A stretch of 64,000 nt of DNA from Diadophis punctatus similis (GCA_023053685.1 JALIGW010000013.1:14866001-14930000); one strand, 5' to 3'; positions 34,101-46,193 are shown, numbered from the stretch's first letter. Notes: generated from the letters alone by a model not told the origin. Numbers and translations: made by a program.

Positions 34101-36072
34101 GTTCTAGGCTCCTTTAGGAGTGAAAGCCACCTGGTGACTTTGGGGCAGTCACTCACTCACTCTCAGCCAAATCCACCTCTCAGGGTTGTTACTGTTGGGA
34201 AAATAGGTGGCAGGAATATAAAGTATGTCATTATCCTGAGTTACATATAAAGAAAGCAGGACAACAATCTAATAACAAATTAAAATGCAGGAAATAATAT
34301 TGTCTAATTCAAGATAAGTTGGTTTCCTATTATGTTACAGACTTTTCAAAGATTTTGGAGAGAATCCAAGTACTGTAAACAAAACAAATTTACCTTTGGG
34401 TGCCATGTTTCAACACTTGCTGACCTCTTTGCTTTTCTATTAGTTTCCCCCATCTGGTTTTGGGCAAATCACGCTGAGGCAATGGTATGACATGTTGAAT
34501 ATACAAGTCAGTAAGGCCATCTTTATTGATTTTCACCTCATCTTCTACTGGGATATTCTTCTGATGAAAAACAATAGAAATCATGATGTTATTAATATTA
34601 TGGTTCATAATGTGCTTGAAAGCAATTCTATGTGTAGCAATATACTTTGTATAATACAACAGATAGAAAATCACCAAAGGTTTGCTGGCAAGTTTCTTTT
34701 GTCACACAGAATGTACATTACTCCAGACCTACAAAAACAGAAGAAGCCTATAATACTAGCTGGTTATCAAATATGACGGAAAGTCTCCCTAATATAAAAA
34801 TTCTAGTTATTCCACCCATATGCATTACACTTCTAGGAGAAAGGTGTAAATTTTACTAGATGGAACAAAAATGAAGCAAGAGAAGCTACATGTTTCCTTA
34901 TTCTCAACAAACCATGCTGCTGGTTAAAGTATGGGAAGGGGGAGAACCCAAAATACATCTCTTATGTGTCATGATAAATGTACATGTTATATATTTGCAA
35001 CATTGGGTATCATGTTGATAACAGAGGAGATACAGGTAGTCCTTGCTTAACGGCCCATCATTTCCTTTGCTAAGCGATGCAGTTATTAAACAAAACATCA
35101 CGTGATCATACTGCTTAACAATGGCAGTTTCAATAGTCCCGGTTCTCTTGCCCCTGTTCTCCTCACCTTTGCTTCCTCTCTCCCCATCTGCCTATCTTCT
35201 CCATCCACCATCCAGGCACACTGCTCTCCTCCATCCCTGTGGCCCTCTACTCCTCTACTACTGCCATTCCGCCACTCTTACTGCTCTGCACCTTCACTGC
35301 TCCCAGCTGACCTTTTCCATCTTCTACCTCTCACTGCTGGCAAGGTGCACTTCGTCTGCCTGGCTCACTTTTCTCCCACCCTCTGCCTACCCTCGGCTGT
35401 CCCCTTGTGTTGCACTCTACCCTGTGCTCCACCAACCCTCGGCCACCTGGTGAAGGTTCATGCCAGGAACACCTTGCAAGCAACAGGAGGCAGAAGATGG
35501 AGATCAACTGGGAGCAGTGGGAGTGGGCAAGATAAAGAGATTAATAGATAAACATTTTTAAAAAAATTGTGTACGATTATAACGTTGCTTTACAGAGAAA
35601 AACCCAAGGAAAAGCAAGAAAATTAAAGTACTTAATTATTATAATTAACATAATTCTGAAATAAAGGACTGCCCTTTATAAAAGACGTGTGATCACTACA
35701 CTTAGGGAGCGAACTTCTACTGGGTTGCGTGTCTGCGTTGCTATCAACAGCAAGGGAGAATGCCAGTCTGCAGACTGGGCAGGAACGTCGCGAGAGTGTT
35801 AAAGCGGGACAGGAGGCCAAGCTTTCTTTTCCCAGGGCTGTGGCAAAGCCAAATATGCCCGGAAGAGACCCTGGAAGGTGGGTATCAGGAACCCCGAGTC
35901 CAGCCCGTCCTTCCTCGCCGCCCCGCCTTCCCCTTCTCGCTACCTGCTCCAGCGTTAAGAGTAAGAATTCCTGCGAGAGCAGCTCTGGGTGCAACAGGAG
36001 GTCCGAGTCCACCCGCGCCGCATCGCCGCTCCCATCCTTCGCGGAGAGCCCACGGTCCCCGAAAGCCGCCAT
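31139..36072 (-). CDS. C2orf49: C2orf49 / ashwin (spliced, 4 coding exons, 232 aa)
   Basis: Joining 36072-35944, 34560-34394, 32895-32541 and 31186-31139 on the minus strand gives 232 codons plus TGA, the same length as human ashwin. Diagnostic blocks are [66 protein letters not shown], and a C terminus [10 protein letters not shown]. Ashwin is a small, mostly disordered nuclear protein first described in Xenopus embryos. It co-purifies with the tRNA-splicing ligase (RTCB/DDX1) complex in mammals; its biochemical role is not settled. Basic clusters such as RKRP and KRAAPK fit nuclear localisation. The start is set at the MAAF ATG (36072): an in-frame upstream ATG at 36108 exists, but the human N terminus aligns with the shorter form. 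Confidence 0.95.
31515..31625. mobile_element. hAT MITE with TSD CTCTAGAA
   Basis: 111 bp, with CAGGCCTGTCAAA at the left and TTTGACACCCATG at the right. The duplications at 31507-31514 and 31626-31633 are perfect. It is the reverse complement of the element at 9956-10220 without that copy's SINE. Confidence 0.93.
31946..32260 (+). mobile_element. Possible Helitron-type 5' terminus
   Basis: It starts TCTATATATATAAAAGCC after an A, with an AT-rich start and a nearby GAAACTTGGCATGTATG block, the look of vertebrate Helitron 5' ends. No CTRR 3' end or hairpin was found with confidence, so the right edge is arbitrary. Confidence 0.4.
32113..32257 (+). repeat. 45-bp direct repeat, 97 bp apart
   Basis: TAACACGCTCTGATGCTAAG with its flanks occurs at 32131 and 32218; AAGGAGTTAGACGTTCTAC corresponds to AAGTAGTTACACATTCTAC. 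It lies inside the Helitron-like region. Confidence 0.85.
32541..32895 (-). CDS. C2orf49: C2orf49 coding exon 3
   Basis: The acceptor cttgttcag ends at 32896 and the donor CCA|gtaagt follows 32541. The 355-nt exon encodes residues 99-217. After the [17 protein letters not shown] block it is Ser/Asn/Lys-rich low-complexity sequence, then KRAAPKEE, as in other ashwins. Confidence 0.94.
32896..34393 (-). other. C2orf49: C2orf49 intron 2
   Basis: Bounded by consensus splice sites. Apart from a Sauria-type SINE at about 34065-34215 it is unremarkable AT-rich sequence. Confidence 0.9.
34065..34260 (+). repeat. Sauria-type SINE, diverged
   Basis: GAGATTGTGAGTTCTAG, GGGCAGTCACTCACTC and TCTCAGGGTTGTTA blocks appear in family order; the 5' head is poorly preserved. 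Confidence 0.7.
34394..34560 (-). CDS. C2orf49: C2orf49 coding exon 2
   Basis: The acceptor catcag precedes AAGAATATCC at 34560, and the donor AAAG|gtaaat follows 34394. It encodes residues 44-98 plus two bases, including the PLPQRDLPK motif shared with mammalian ashwin. Confidence 0.94.
34561..35943 (-). other. C2orf49: C2orf49 intron 1
   Basis: Bounded by consensus splice sites. It contains a truncated CAGGTAGTCC-type TA element (35033 to about 35120) followed by a CT-rich stretch (35140-35420) that produces long but meaningless plus-strand frames. Confidence 0.9.
35033..35120 (+). mobile_element. CAGGTAGTCC-type element, truncated
   Basis: TA | CAGGTAGTCCTTGCTTAACG starts it; only about 90 bp are recognisable before a CT-rich stretch. 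Confidence 0.6.
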
Positions 36073-36250
36073 TTTTCCAAACGCGATCCTGATTGGCCGC
36101 CTGAGCATTCTTTCGAAAGGTTCCTTCCGGTGACGCGCGTCGGCCGCCGCAAGGCGAGCGACGTTCAGAGCAAGCGCCGCTGAGGTAGGAAAAGGTAGAG
36201 TGAAGGTGTCCGTTTCCGGGTTCCCGTTTTCAAAGAACGAACGAAAAGGG
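35730..36250 (-). promoter_or_regulatory. CpG-rich promoter of C2orf49
   Basis: CpG and GC content rise sharply around the first exon, unlike the AT-rich surroundings. An ETS-type core CTTCCGG at 36124-36130 (CCGGAAG on the gene strand) sits about 55 bp upstream of the ATG, next to TGACGCGCG. No TATA box is visible. This is the pattern of a housekeeping CpG-island promoter; the exact start site is not determinable. Confidence 0.7.
35944..36072 (-). CDS. C2orf49: C2orf49 coding exon 1
   Basis: It reads right to left from ATG at 36072-36070 to CAG|gtagcg at 35944, 43 codons in phase 0. It holds the most conserved ashwin block (residues about 24-43). An extended open frame starting at 36108 would add 12 residues. 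Confidence 0.93.
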
Positions 36251-36443
36251 GAGGTTCAGCGTAGCCGCCGTTGAGGCAAATCCCAGGAAAAATGCAGAAT
36301 TCTTCACTTTCCCACTTTCTGTGTTTGATCCAATAAATGAAACTTGAACTTTCTATGTGAATACTCGTTTAAATTTTAAAATGAATCGGGGCTGGAGACT
36401 AAAACATACGATGAACGCTTGCAGGAACTGGGTACGTCTAGTG

Positions 36444-36589
36444 CAGGGGTAGGCAAATTATGGTTCTTTGAGGACCTGTGGACTTCAACTTCCAGAATTC
36501 CTGAGCCAGCCATGCATGCATGGCTGGCTCAGGAATTCTGGGAGTTGAAGTCCACAGGTCCTCAAAGAGCTGTAGTTTGCCCACCCCTG
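36444..36589. mobile_element. Palindromic MITE, CAGGGGT ends
   Basis: A 146-bp palindrome with CAGGGGTAGGCAAA at the left and TTTGCCCACCCCTG at the right. The flanks GTCTAGTG and GACTCTAG do not align cleanly as a target duplication. Confidence 0.75.
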
Positions 36590-36639
36590 GACTCTAGTCT
36601 AATGAAAAGAAGGACTAGGCTAGGGGGTGACATAATAGT

Positions 36640-36900
36640 CTTCCAATAATTGAGGGCTGTCACAGAGAAGAGGCGGTCGACCTATTCTCCAGAGCACCTG
36701 AGGGCAGGACAAGAAATAATGGATGGAAACCTGTTGAGAGATTCCATCAAGAACTATGGAGAAATTTCCCGATTGTGAGAACAATTAACCAGTGGAACGG
36801 CTTGCCTCCAGAAGTTTTGTGTGCTCCGGACAGCATTTGTCCGGAATGGTATAAAAGCTCCTGCTTGGACAAGAAGACCTCCAACTCTGTTAACATTCAT
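36640..36900 (+). repeat. CR1 3'-end fragment
   Basis: AACAATTAACCAGTGGAACG, GCTTGCCTCCAGAAG and GAAGACCTCCAACTCTGTTA match the CR1 3' region shared with birds (GTGGAACAG..GCCCAGAAG). It lies between two palindromic MITEs. Confidence 0.7.
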
Positions 36901-36903
36901 TAG

Positions 36904-37016
36904 CAGCATTTCTCGAACTTGCAACATTAAGATGTGGGGACTTCAACGTTCAGAATTCCTCAGCCAGTATGTGTTGAACGCCACACATCTTAAAATTGCA
37001 ACTTTGAAAAACACTG
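36904..37016. mobile_element. Palindromic MITE, degraded
   Basis: CAGCATTTCTC at the left and AAAAACACTG at the right, with decayed AGAATTCC arms. It is shorter and more diverged than the other copies. Confidence 0.6.
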
Positions 37017-38999
37017 CCTTAGCAAGAGTCTTATCTAAAATTAATCTTAGGGGTATCCCATTATGCTGTGCATTTCGGGAGGGGGGCGGCGAAATATAAT
37101 AACTAGCCCAGCAGGATTTTACGTTCTGAAGAAAAGGGATCAGTCCCAGCCTAGGCAGGCAGGCGGGATCGACCCAGGCGGCTTTATTTGCTAGTTACAC
37201 AACGGTGTTGGTTTGAAAATGATTTATGATCACCCCGCAGGTAGTCCAAACCTGATAGCAAAGAATTTAAAAAGTTTTAAATGAGACTCAAACTGAGATT
37301 TCCATCCAAACATGCGGCTATAAAGCGGCTTTCCAACTGCAACCGGGATCAGAGCAGTTAAAATGTTTCCTTGCCCTTTCCTCGGTCACATTGGGTCGGA
37401 GGACCGGGAGCACCTTTCCTGACTAGCCCATTAAAAGGCACATGTTTTCGTGAGCTGCAGCTTCTTCCTTTTAATATAGTACAAATGGGCTAATCGGAAA
37501 AGACGTTCCCAGGCTGATTCTTTGCCATCGCTCTAAAAGGGCTCTCCTCTATAACGTCGATCACATTTAAAGTTCAGTTACAAAGCTTGTACACGGGCAT
37601 GTAAGCACGCTAAATTTGAAACGCCGTTGCAAAAAGGTGAATTTTGACTTCCGGTTAACCGCTTTGAGGTTCTCTTTGTAAAGAGTCCTTTTTAGGTGAA
37701 GAATTGAATTCTTTTTGACCGTCTGCAAATATAGGTTCGCGAGCAGCATTCTCCCCCCCCCCCTATTCTGCAGCGTGGGAATAACCCCACATATTACTAT
37801 TTGCCAGCAACTAAATATTGGATTTCTACGTTATTTTGTTCAAATCGCTCGCCTGGTCACGGCAGCGATCGGGAGAAGACCTCCGTAGCCCTTGGAGAAG
37901 GCGGCGCTAGGAGATCCGGGGAGCAGGTAATCCAATTTTTCGGGCATAACCCACCGTCCCTGTTGCCAAAGTAGTTGTATGAAGGCGATCAAAAAGCCGT
38001 TTTTTCACCACCTGCTTGTTACAACACGAAAGGGAAATGTTGAGAGATGTATATTTTGTGCCATTCTTCATTTTTCTATATCTTTGCCAAGGCAGAGAAT
38101 TGGAAGATGCGCATCTAAATGACGAAAGAGAATTAGGAAGCACTTTAAAAGAAGCAACTCCCCACTTCAAAACATCCGGGTTAAAAAGGTAGTCTGTGCA
38201 AATTTAGAAAGTTCGGTTGGTTTTGACCCAAATCGTTTTTTAATTAAAAGTTATGAATTAGATTTACTCCCGTATTTTGAAATGCTTATATATTTCAGCT
38301 TGAATATGCACGTATGACTATGGAAAACAAGGAGAGTCATCTATAGAAAATTATTAAAAACAATCTTGTTGGCTAACATGGATTTTGCAGGCTATGCTAA
38401 TAGAAAGTTTGTGTGTTTGTGTTTGTGTTCAGCTAGCTAAATATAGATATTTCTTGCAACAATCATTCTACAACAGTTTCAGGTGCAAATTATCAAGAAA
38501 AAAATTCTAAAACTAATGAACTAAAAGAATTGTATAATGTCCCTGTAGACAACTGCTACAAGCTACACTGATGGTATAAAAGTGACAAAGTGCATTGTAA
38601 TGTGACGGCACATCCTAGCCTTTCAAGGCAATCTCAAATAATTGTGTTTAAATTCTAAAATGAGCTGCATTGTGTGTCTTAAATAAATTTTTGTCAACTT
38701 GATTCTAAATGTGTTAAACTACAACTCCTGAAACTTTTTTGGCCTATGCTAGCTAGAAATTATGGATGGGTGTTTATGTGTACTTGGAAAACACCAATAT
38801 ATGAAAGTTGGCTAAAGGATGGCCGAATGGTGCATTTCTTCATTACTGCTTGCAAAATATCTGCAAACTCTGCAATCCCAAAAATGTTAAAAATGTTAAT
38901 TTACTTTATCTCCTGGCTTTATTATTTTTACATATAACTCAAGTTGGTGAACAAAAAAAAGGGCAAGAGTAAAATATCAGAACCCCCTGTTAACAAACT

Positions 39000-40140
39000 A
39001 TTATTGTAATTCAACTTGCAGGAAGTTTACTACAGCTTATGTATTTCCAATCATCCTAGCAGTTAACTCTGATTCATCCTGGACTAAATATCCAGGATTG
39101 TTTCTTAATGCCATCTCTTCAATTGTTGTCCAGTTAAATATATTAGAGCCATTCTCCAAAGTTGATGTATATTCCCCAAAAAGTCCAATTGAAGTTGTTT
39201 TTGATTTGAGTATGATAAATCCATTCTCCAATCCCCTTCATTTGACCAGTCAGTTTTCTGCTGTTGTAAAAGAGTGCAAGCCTGAAAGCATGCATTATGC
39301 AAACATGCATAATCCCCTCAGATAGTTCTAAATTTATAAGATCTGTACCTCTTTTAAGGTCCTTCACCAAATCTACCTCTTTCAAATCCAATTCCTTTTG
39401 TGAATCTAATTTAACTCCAATTACTTGCATTTGGGTGGTTTTTTTGCAAGCATTATTTTGTCAAATAATTTAAGTTTAAAAAAAATTCAAGTTGGATTTG
39501 CATATAACCAAAAGGTCCTGTTGCTCTGGTGTAACTTGGCAAGGGAGGGGCAAAGCTCCTCAGAGGCAGGGAGGATATTTGTCAACATGGGCAAGGAGAC
39601 TATTTCAATCCAGATTTAAAAAGATTTTTGAAAAAATAATCTATAGTAAAGGTTCAAAATAGATGTAAATCAAGTCCAAACACTTAGTACTTCAAGGCAT
39701 GTCTTGCTTTTCTTATGACAAAGAATATTCAAAAAAGATCAAAGGAAAAGAACAAGAAAGAAATAGATAAAATAGGTTAAAATAAATCAGCATTCAACCA
39801 GCTGGTCAACTTTTAAAGATAAGAAACTAAACAAAACAGAAACTTTAAAAAGTGTACTTGAAATCCAGGTGTGCTTAAGAGAACTGTCTGCCAAAAGGAA
39901 AAAGATGGATGGCCTGGTTTTCTGCCACTCTGACTTAGAACAGTAGTCTTCAAGATTCCTCATCCCGGGTTGGTTCACTGTTATCCAAAGACATCCTGGG
40001 TCACTCCTAAGTGCTCCTATTCAAATCCAGGGAGCAAGGCCATCAAAGAACCAGTTTTTGGAAGCAAAATCAGCAGATCATCAGCAGGAGAGAAGAATCT
40101 CCCTACTGCTCTCCAGCCATCTTGGGGAGGAGCTCATTGA
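39000..40140 (-). repeat. Possible LINE fragment, minus strand
   Basis: Minus-strand frames of 63-95 codons (39037-39430, 39787-39978) and a CCCCAAGATGGCTGGAGAGC stretch at 40136-40117 look like an L1 5' region and broken ORF1. No domain is recognisable, so this is tentative. Confidence 0.3.
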
Positions 40141-40289
40141 TTGATTGATCCTGAAAAGATAAACAGAATCTGTTTTGGTTTGTTAACTGTTTCTGAGACC
40201 ATCAAAAAAGTCTATGGCTCTATATGAAAATCAGCATTTAAAAAAACATCCCAAAAAAGACAATGGCATCCCCAAACCCCCATAACTTT

Positions 40290-40490
40290 AACGTTAGACT
40301 GTCTACTGTTGACCTCACCCCATTCCTAAAAGGTCTGTAAGGGGCGTGTATAAGTATATCAGTGTGCCTACCATCCCGTTCTACTGTCTCCATTTTTTTT
40401 CTCATACCCATTTACTATGTTCATCTTTATGTTTATACTATACCTGTTATCTTGTACATGTTTGAATAAATAAATAAATAAATAAAATAA
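40290..40490 (+). repeat. LINE 3' end with ATAA tail
   Basis: GGTCTGTAAGGGGCGTGTAT, AGTGTGCCTACCATCCCG and CTTGTACATGTTTGAATAAA then (ATAA)n are a squamate LINE 3' end followed by its simple-repeat tail. Confidence 0.6.
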
Positions 40491-41699
40491 TGATAATGTT
40501 GATGATGATGATGTTACCAGGAAATCTCCATGGATGTATTTCTCCAGAAATCTCCAGAAGTCACCAGAAATCCAATTCAATTTAAAGGTGCTTTGACCTG
40601 TATCCTACAAATCGCTTTTAAAATGTGGGTTCGTGACATTGAAAGCCTCTTTCTCTAAGCATAAGCTCATTCAGTTCATCTGAATCTGGCTTTCTCCTAG
40701 ACCACCTTCTGACCTCAATAATCCAATTTGTTATCAATAATATCATCTCCGTTGCAGACATTCTGCAATACCAATAGGGCATGGAAATAAATAGTAAAAC
40801 CCAACCTTACACATTGTGTCATCCTTATGGGTTTACTTTACTTAAGCTACTTTTTGTGCATTCAGACAGAAATCTCAGCAAGAAGAAAATTGTTTGGCTG
40901 CATGCATCTCCTTTATTTTGTCTATATTCTGCATGGAACAATTCATGAACAAGGCAGTCTATTCAGTGTGGAATACTCACAGTCATTTCACAATTTTTCT
41001 CTTTAAATATCACACAACTTTAAATGGGTCATTCATTGTACAGAAAATATGTGAAAAAATAACGACATAAAATTTTCATTTTAGAACATTTCTGATTAAC
41101 AGAAATAATTTCTAGATTGCCTTCAAAATATAGAAGGTTTTAGAAGTTTTTTGTTGTTGACAGCTACAAATATTTCAGGTTTTTTTCCCCTTATCAGTAC
41201 ATGGAACTCTGCTTGAAATGATGCAATATTGAAAAATGTTGTTTTGATTAAGAGTTTACTCCCAAATTTAGAACACTGGCTCTAAAATCAGTTGCTTATC
41301 AGTCTAATTCATGCTGGCCTTCGGAATGTTCATAGTGCAGTGTCAGAAACTTGAATATCTTATATGCAATAGATATCATAAAGAAATCATTAACCTACAG
41401 ACTTGATGTGCTGTTTGTTAATATTTGGCTGGGCTTTCCAATGTTGCTTATCCTATTCAAATGGAATTCCTGGAGTTCATTCAATCTAAACAGTACCACA
41501 GAGGACAGGCTGTTCTAAAGATGCCCCACTCCCACAGCTCAGCTACTAGGGTACATGGGAACCCTATGTGGGAAAAGAAGTCTTCTACTATGTGAGTCCT
41601 AAGTTTCAGTCTGATCCCCAATGGACCACATGGTTTCCATCTCCAAGGTAAGTTAAGACAGGAAAAATGCATCTTGCCATCATTTTTCATGAGTGGTTT

Positions 41700-41800
41700 G
41701 CTTGAGAGTGTGACATGCCCCTAGTCACACAGCTGACTTTGTGCCTAAAGGACTAGAACTCGTGGTTTCCCAGTTTCCAGCCTGCTTTCTGGTTTATATA
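41700..41800 (-). repeat. Possible reverse SINE remnant
   Basis: CAGCTGACTTTGTGCC, AGGACTAGAACTCGTGG and CCAGCCTGCTTTCTGG resemble the reverse of the Sauria-type SINE middle. Strongly diverged. Confidence 0.4.
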
Positions 41801-43129
41801 TGGAAGTTGGAGCTGTGTATATATATATCAGGAGAAACATAATCATCAGTTGCATATAGTAGTAATAATTAAGTGCTCAATTATTATATTGGATAAAATA
41901 ATGGGGTCAAAATTACAGAAATGTCTTTGAAAGAGCTAAAATTTACTACTGGAGTCAGATTAAGATGACAAACATTTAACTAGGTCTTTACCAGGTGTGG
42001 TATTGTTATATTTATCTTACTCATACTCAATATTGTCATTAAGAGCTGCAGGCACTTAACATTTACAAACACTTGATTCTTTTAATTAAAAATGTTCGTT
42101 TTTATAAAATGCTTTATGCATTATTGCTTTTTTTACTTTAAAAACAGATTTTTAATCTGTTAAAAATAATTTAATTGTTTAGGCATTTGATCTTTAAGAT
42201 CTTTTTTCAATTTTCTTAATTTTTATGTCTGGTCAATGGGAAGTAACATTTACCCTTTTTTTCTTTGTTTCTTCTTATATCACCTTTTATTTTTGGCCTC
42301 GACTCAATAGCAGGGCATAACCAAACATTTCTTAAATTCAGATTTTGCTTTCCCGGGCTAAATTAGAACAGAACATTTTTTTTTCTTATGATGGCTGAGG
42401 CATATATGGAAAGCTTTGGACTAGATGGGATTCTGTTCCAGCTCATCAAGGATTTTCTCCTGGACACTCTCATGATATGATCGGGACTGACTTCAGGGGA
42501 TCTGTGGCTTATGGTTTAAAAAGTCAAGATCGTAGCAGTGTTGCACATAAAAATAAGCAAAGCTTCAATTGCATGTCACCACAGCTCTTTTCACTTCTTT
42601 GATTGCACCCTGTGGACACTGTGACTGGCCTCAAGATTTTATTTCTTATTTTCTGGTAGTATTTGGGTCAATATACAGTACATGAAGGGTAAAGATTAGC
42701 AGAGATATGCCTGTGCCAAAGACGCAGAGCCTGACATAATTTAGTTTTCCTTCACAGGAGGCCCTCACCTGGGCATGTGAATTGAGATGGAAGGTAGCTA
42801 ACTGCTTATTTTTATATACCCGTTTTGCTGCTGCTGTTTGCTTCATGGAGTGGTGTACATACTGCAAGCTCTAGATCTGTGTCATAAAGGACATTGTCCT
42901 GGACCTTTAAGTGCACGAGCCGAAGTGGGCCAAAAACTGTGTGAACAGTCCTCCAGATCTTTTCTTGGGGTTCCAGGGCGGTTATTTTTCTTTTTTCTTT
43001 TTTTTTGCATGCTGATCACTTTTGTTAAAACAATTCTATGCGTCGTTTTAAATCCAATATTAGAGAAGCATTAGGTCAACGTTTACCGGGTGGTTCTCTT
43101 TCCAAGTTGCACCCAAGAAACCGAGGATT

Positions 43130-43730
43130 AGGAAGCAGCTTCAGCTCTCGATGCACAGGAGCCAAAGCTGCGCTCCCGCGGACAGATTTCTACCCCGCTT
43201 TCCGGTGGAAACCCAACCCCAAACACCGTCCCCAAGAGCCATCCGATTGCTGAGCCGAGGATTGCGCTCTGACGAAACTTTGCGCCGGCCAAACCCGCCC
43301 ACCGGGCCACCCCCAGCCCGCCCCGCACCAGCCAGCGGGAAGAATCCGCCTGTCAGCCTGCCTTGTGACCGGAAGGGCCGGGGAGCCGCCCCCGGAGGAA
43401 GAGCCAGCTGCAGGAGCGCACGGCGCTGGCAGGGGAGCCGCGGATTTCCCGGGGATCCGGCGGGGAGCGGAGGCAGTGGCGCCGGCTGGCCTGCCCTGAG
43501 CGGAGGCCTCGGCGGACGGCTTGGGAGGAGAGGCGGAGGAGCGGTGGCAGGTTGCATCTCCACTTCCACTCCTGTGCCCGACCTGCTGTTTGCCTTCCCC
43601 TTTTCGCTCTCGGCTCCGGCCTCTTCCCATGGCCCTCGCCGGTGTAGCAGCCCCCCGCCCGGGCGCTTGACCCAGCCTGGACAGGGGCGCGTGTGGCGCA
43701 GAAGCCCGGCCTGGCCAGGGTAGGTGCTGC
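43130..43730 (+). promoter_or_regulatory. TGFBRAP1: CpG island and probable non-coding first exon of TGFBRAP1
   Basis: About 600 bp of very GC- and CpG-dense sequence in an AT-rich neighbourhood, 2.4 kb upstream of the first TGFBRAP1 coding exon and on its strand side. CCGGAAG (ETS core) lies at 43369-43375. A donor CCAGG|gtaggt after 43719 would end a non-coding exon and splice to the acceptor at 46170. Long frames on both strands come from GC bias and match no protein I know. Confidence 0.7.
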
Positions 43731-46170
43731 TGGAAACGAGGGGATGCGAAACTCCACGTCCCACCCATCTTCCGTGGGCGAGGAAGCAGGAAAGGGATCC
43801 TGCCAAGGCTGGCTTGAGCCTGGAGGAATCAAGGAGGGTGTTTTGGAGAAGAGCTGAGGCTTCGCTCATGGTAAGGATGGAGCACTCAATGGAGACCCAG
43901 GGGAGCCGAGATAGGTGGAAGATGAGAGTTGGCAGGTGATCTCTTGCGCCAAATCCCTCCATGGATACAATAAAACTGAAGTGACAGCCGGTGCAAGAGT
44001 TATTGCTCCGTTTTTGAAAGAGAAAGAATTATACCCACCAAAGACCGGCTGTTGCTCTTGAAAATGACAATAATTTGGGATGAGTTATTTATTTGTATGA
44101 TGTATATTCTGCCTTTCCTGCAGAAGCTCAAAAGGATGTTTCCCACCTCCAATTCCCTCCCCCCCCAATGATCCTATGAGTTGGGTAGGTCTGGGAGAAG
44201 ATGTCTGATCTAAAGTCATCCATGAGCTTTGGCTTAATGTGGGCTGGACCCCATTTCTTGTCCAGCATCTTAACCCTTGCCTTCAAGCTGTTTCAAGAAT
44301 CTTGCATCACATTTGATGTTTTCCAGATGTGTTTGATTATAGCAGCTGAAGTTAAGAGTGTGCAAGGCCAGCAGACATCAGTTGAGGAAAAAAACCATTG
44401 CCTTAAAGACAGGTATCATTGGACACTTACTGAAGCAGTGCCATTTTAAAGGCATGGTAGAATCCCTAAGGAAGATGCTGTGATTATCAGGATTTCTGAA
44501 TATATATCCTTATATTTCCTAATTAAACTATATTAAGATGCTTGCTTTAAAGGTTTATTTAGGGCTCCATATGGTTCCACTGATATTTTGTGCATTACAG
44601 CAAATTGGTGTATTATAGACTTATTAATATTTAAGTGCATACAGATTATAAATGCACTTTACATTTTTAGTTATTCTTACAACATCCCCATAAAATAGAT
44701 TAGTATTCCTCCTATGTACATGAGGCTGAGACTGAAAGACAGTTTCATCTGTAGATGTAATGAAATTATGTATTTTTAATCATAGTCTTAATTGTAATTT
44801 CCCATACTTTGCTTACTTATATATTTGTGTTAGTAAGTATTGACTATTGAAGAAGAAGAAAAATGAAGAAGTAGGTGCCATCATTCAAATCATGTTAATC
44901 CACTTAATCAAATATTATTTAGAATCTCTTGGATTTTTTAGATCTAAATATAGATCTTACATGATCTATATATAAACTTACATTCATACAAATTTTGTTT
45001 AAATAATTAGAATGTTGGTTTCATCCAAATACAAGGAAAGGTGGGTCAGAGTGTCTTGCATTCTGCACCTGCAAAATGTAATGTAAATTAGATGATACCA
45101 TGTTTTGTAAAATCTGTTCTAAAAGCAAAATGGCTTAACCTACAAGCTGTTACGACTGCTACAGTGGCTACAACTGCAGACACCAATGTGAAGAGGGACT
45201 AAAGCAGCAGTAAAATCTACTTAGCTTCCCTACTGGTTCGAAAGTGTGCGCTTTGCGTGTGCGCCACCGTCGTGCATACTTTTTCACCCTCTGCGCATGT
45301 GCAGAAGACTTTGTGCATGTGCAGAGAATTAAAAACAAGAAAATGGCGACATCTGGGCGGGTGGACGGAACCACCGGTGGCGCCGCTACTGATACGCCCA
45401 AACCGGGCTGAACCGCTAGCATTTCACTAAAGCTTGTCCAGTATGATGAGAGTTATTTTTAAATAAGCATACTTAGATTGCACTGTTTATAAATAATACA
45501 ATATTACCAAGAATATATGCTATTTGGAAACTGGCAACTTAAATTCTACAGAATTTATCGACCATGAAAATAGAGCATATGTGAATAGGACTGAGCTGGG
45601 GAAGGATACCTGTCTTGCACAGTTGCCTATAGCATGCTTCCAAAAATTTGGAATAAATAGCAGCATTTCTCTTAGGTAACTGTGTGGCACAAATGTGTTG
45701 AGACCAGCGCTAGATGATATTAGCATACCATGCTGAGCCATCAATAGGGCTACTTTGTTGTGATTGGACTTGAGTTCCGGTAATTCTCATGATGATAACT
45801 TCTTGAGAAGATGGAAGTATGCTCCAAAGTCTTGGGTGCTAAGCAGTCATGAAACTAACATCTGTCTTCTTATTTTGAGGGATCTGTGTTCTAGAGCATT
45901 GTTTGTTTATGTACGTATTTATTTACATTTACAGATACAATTTCTATGGCTGTCCAAGCTGCAAATGCAAGAGTTCAGTTATATTAAAATAGTTATCTTC
46001 AGAAATTTATTCCTCAGCAGTTTGGTGAACAGGTATTGTGAAAATTGACAATTTCATACCATTAAAGTTTTAAAGAGAGAAACCTGGCATTTTGAATGAT
46101 GAAAAGACAATGTAGCTTTCAATCCAGAAGTCCAGAAATCCAGTTTCTTTCTTTTTATTTATTAATTTAG
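43731..46170 (+). other. TGFBRAP1: TGFBRAP1 5' intron
   Basis: From the candidate donor at 43720 to the acceptor at 46170. It holds a SINE-like remnant near 44085-44190 and one hAT element at 45209-45425. The rest is AT-rich and unclassified. Confidence 0.65.
45209..45425. mobile_element. hAT MITE related to the 7355 and 20047 copies
   Basis: A GC-rich, CpG-containing interior with GTGCGCC, TGCGCATGTGCAG and AACCGGGCTGAACCG motifs. ACTAAAGC flanks it on both sides, giving an 8-bp duplication if the edges are placed just inside. Confidence 0.7.
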
Positions 46171-46193
46171 TAGGCCATCTTCTGGAAAACACA

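Larger units (their letters stand above)
36250..43100. other. Divergent intergenic region between C2orf49 and TGFBRAP1
   Basis: It starts with two palindromic MITEs flanking a CR1 3' end (36444-37016). A small CpG-containing patch lies at about 37860-37930. 39000-40140 may be a reverse-strand LINE fragment, and a LINE 3' end with an ATAA tail lies at 40290-40490. 41700-41800 looks like a reverse SINE remnant. No coding exon is supported. Confidence 0.6.

Noticed and set aside
35102..35551. 149-codon plus-strand frame
   Set aside because: CT-rich intronic sequence of C2orf49 on the opposite strand; Leu/Ser/Pro composition and no match.
35729..36133. 134-codon plus-strand frame across the ashwin first exon
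   Set aside because: It is the antisense shadow of the GC-rich C2orf49 first exon and promoter.
43141..43962. 273-codon minus-strand frame and overlapping plus-strand frames of 190 codons
   Set aside because: They lie in the CpG island at the TGFBRAP1 5' end, where stop codons are rare. Several overlapping frames are open at once and none resembles a known protein.
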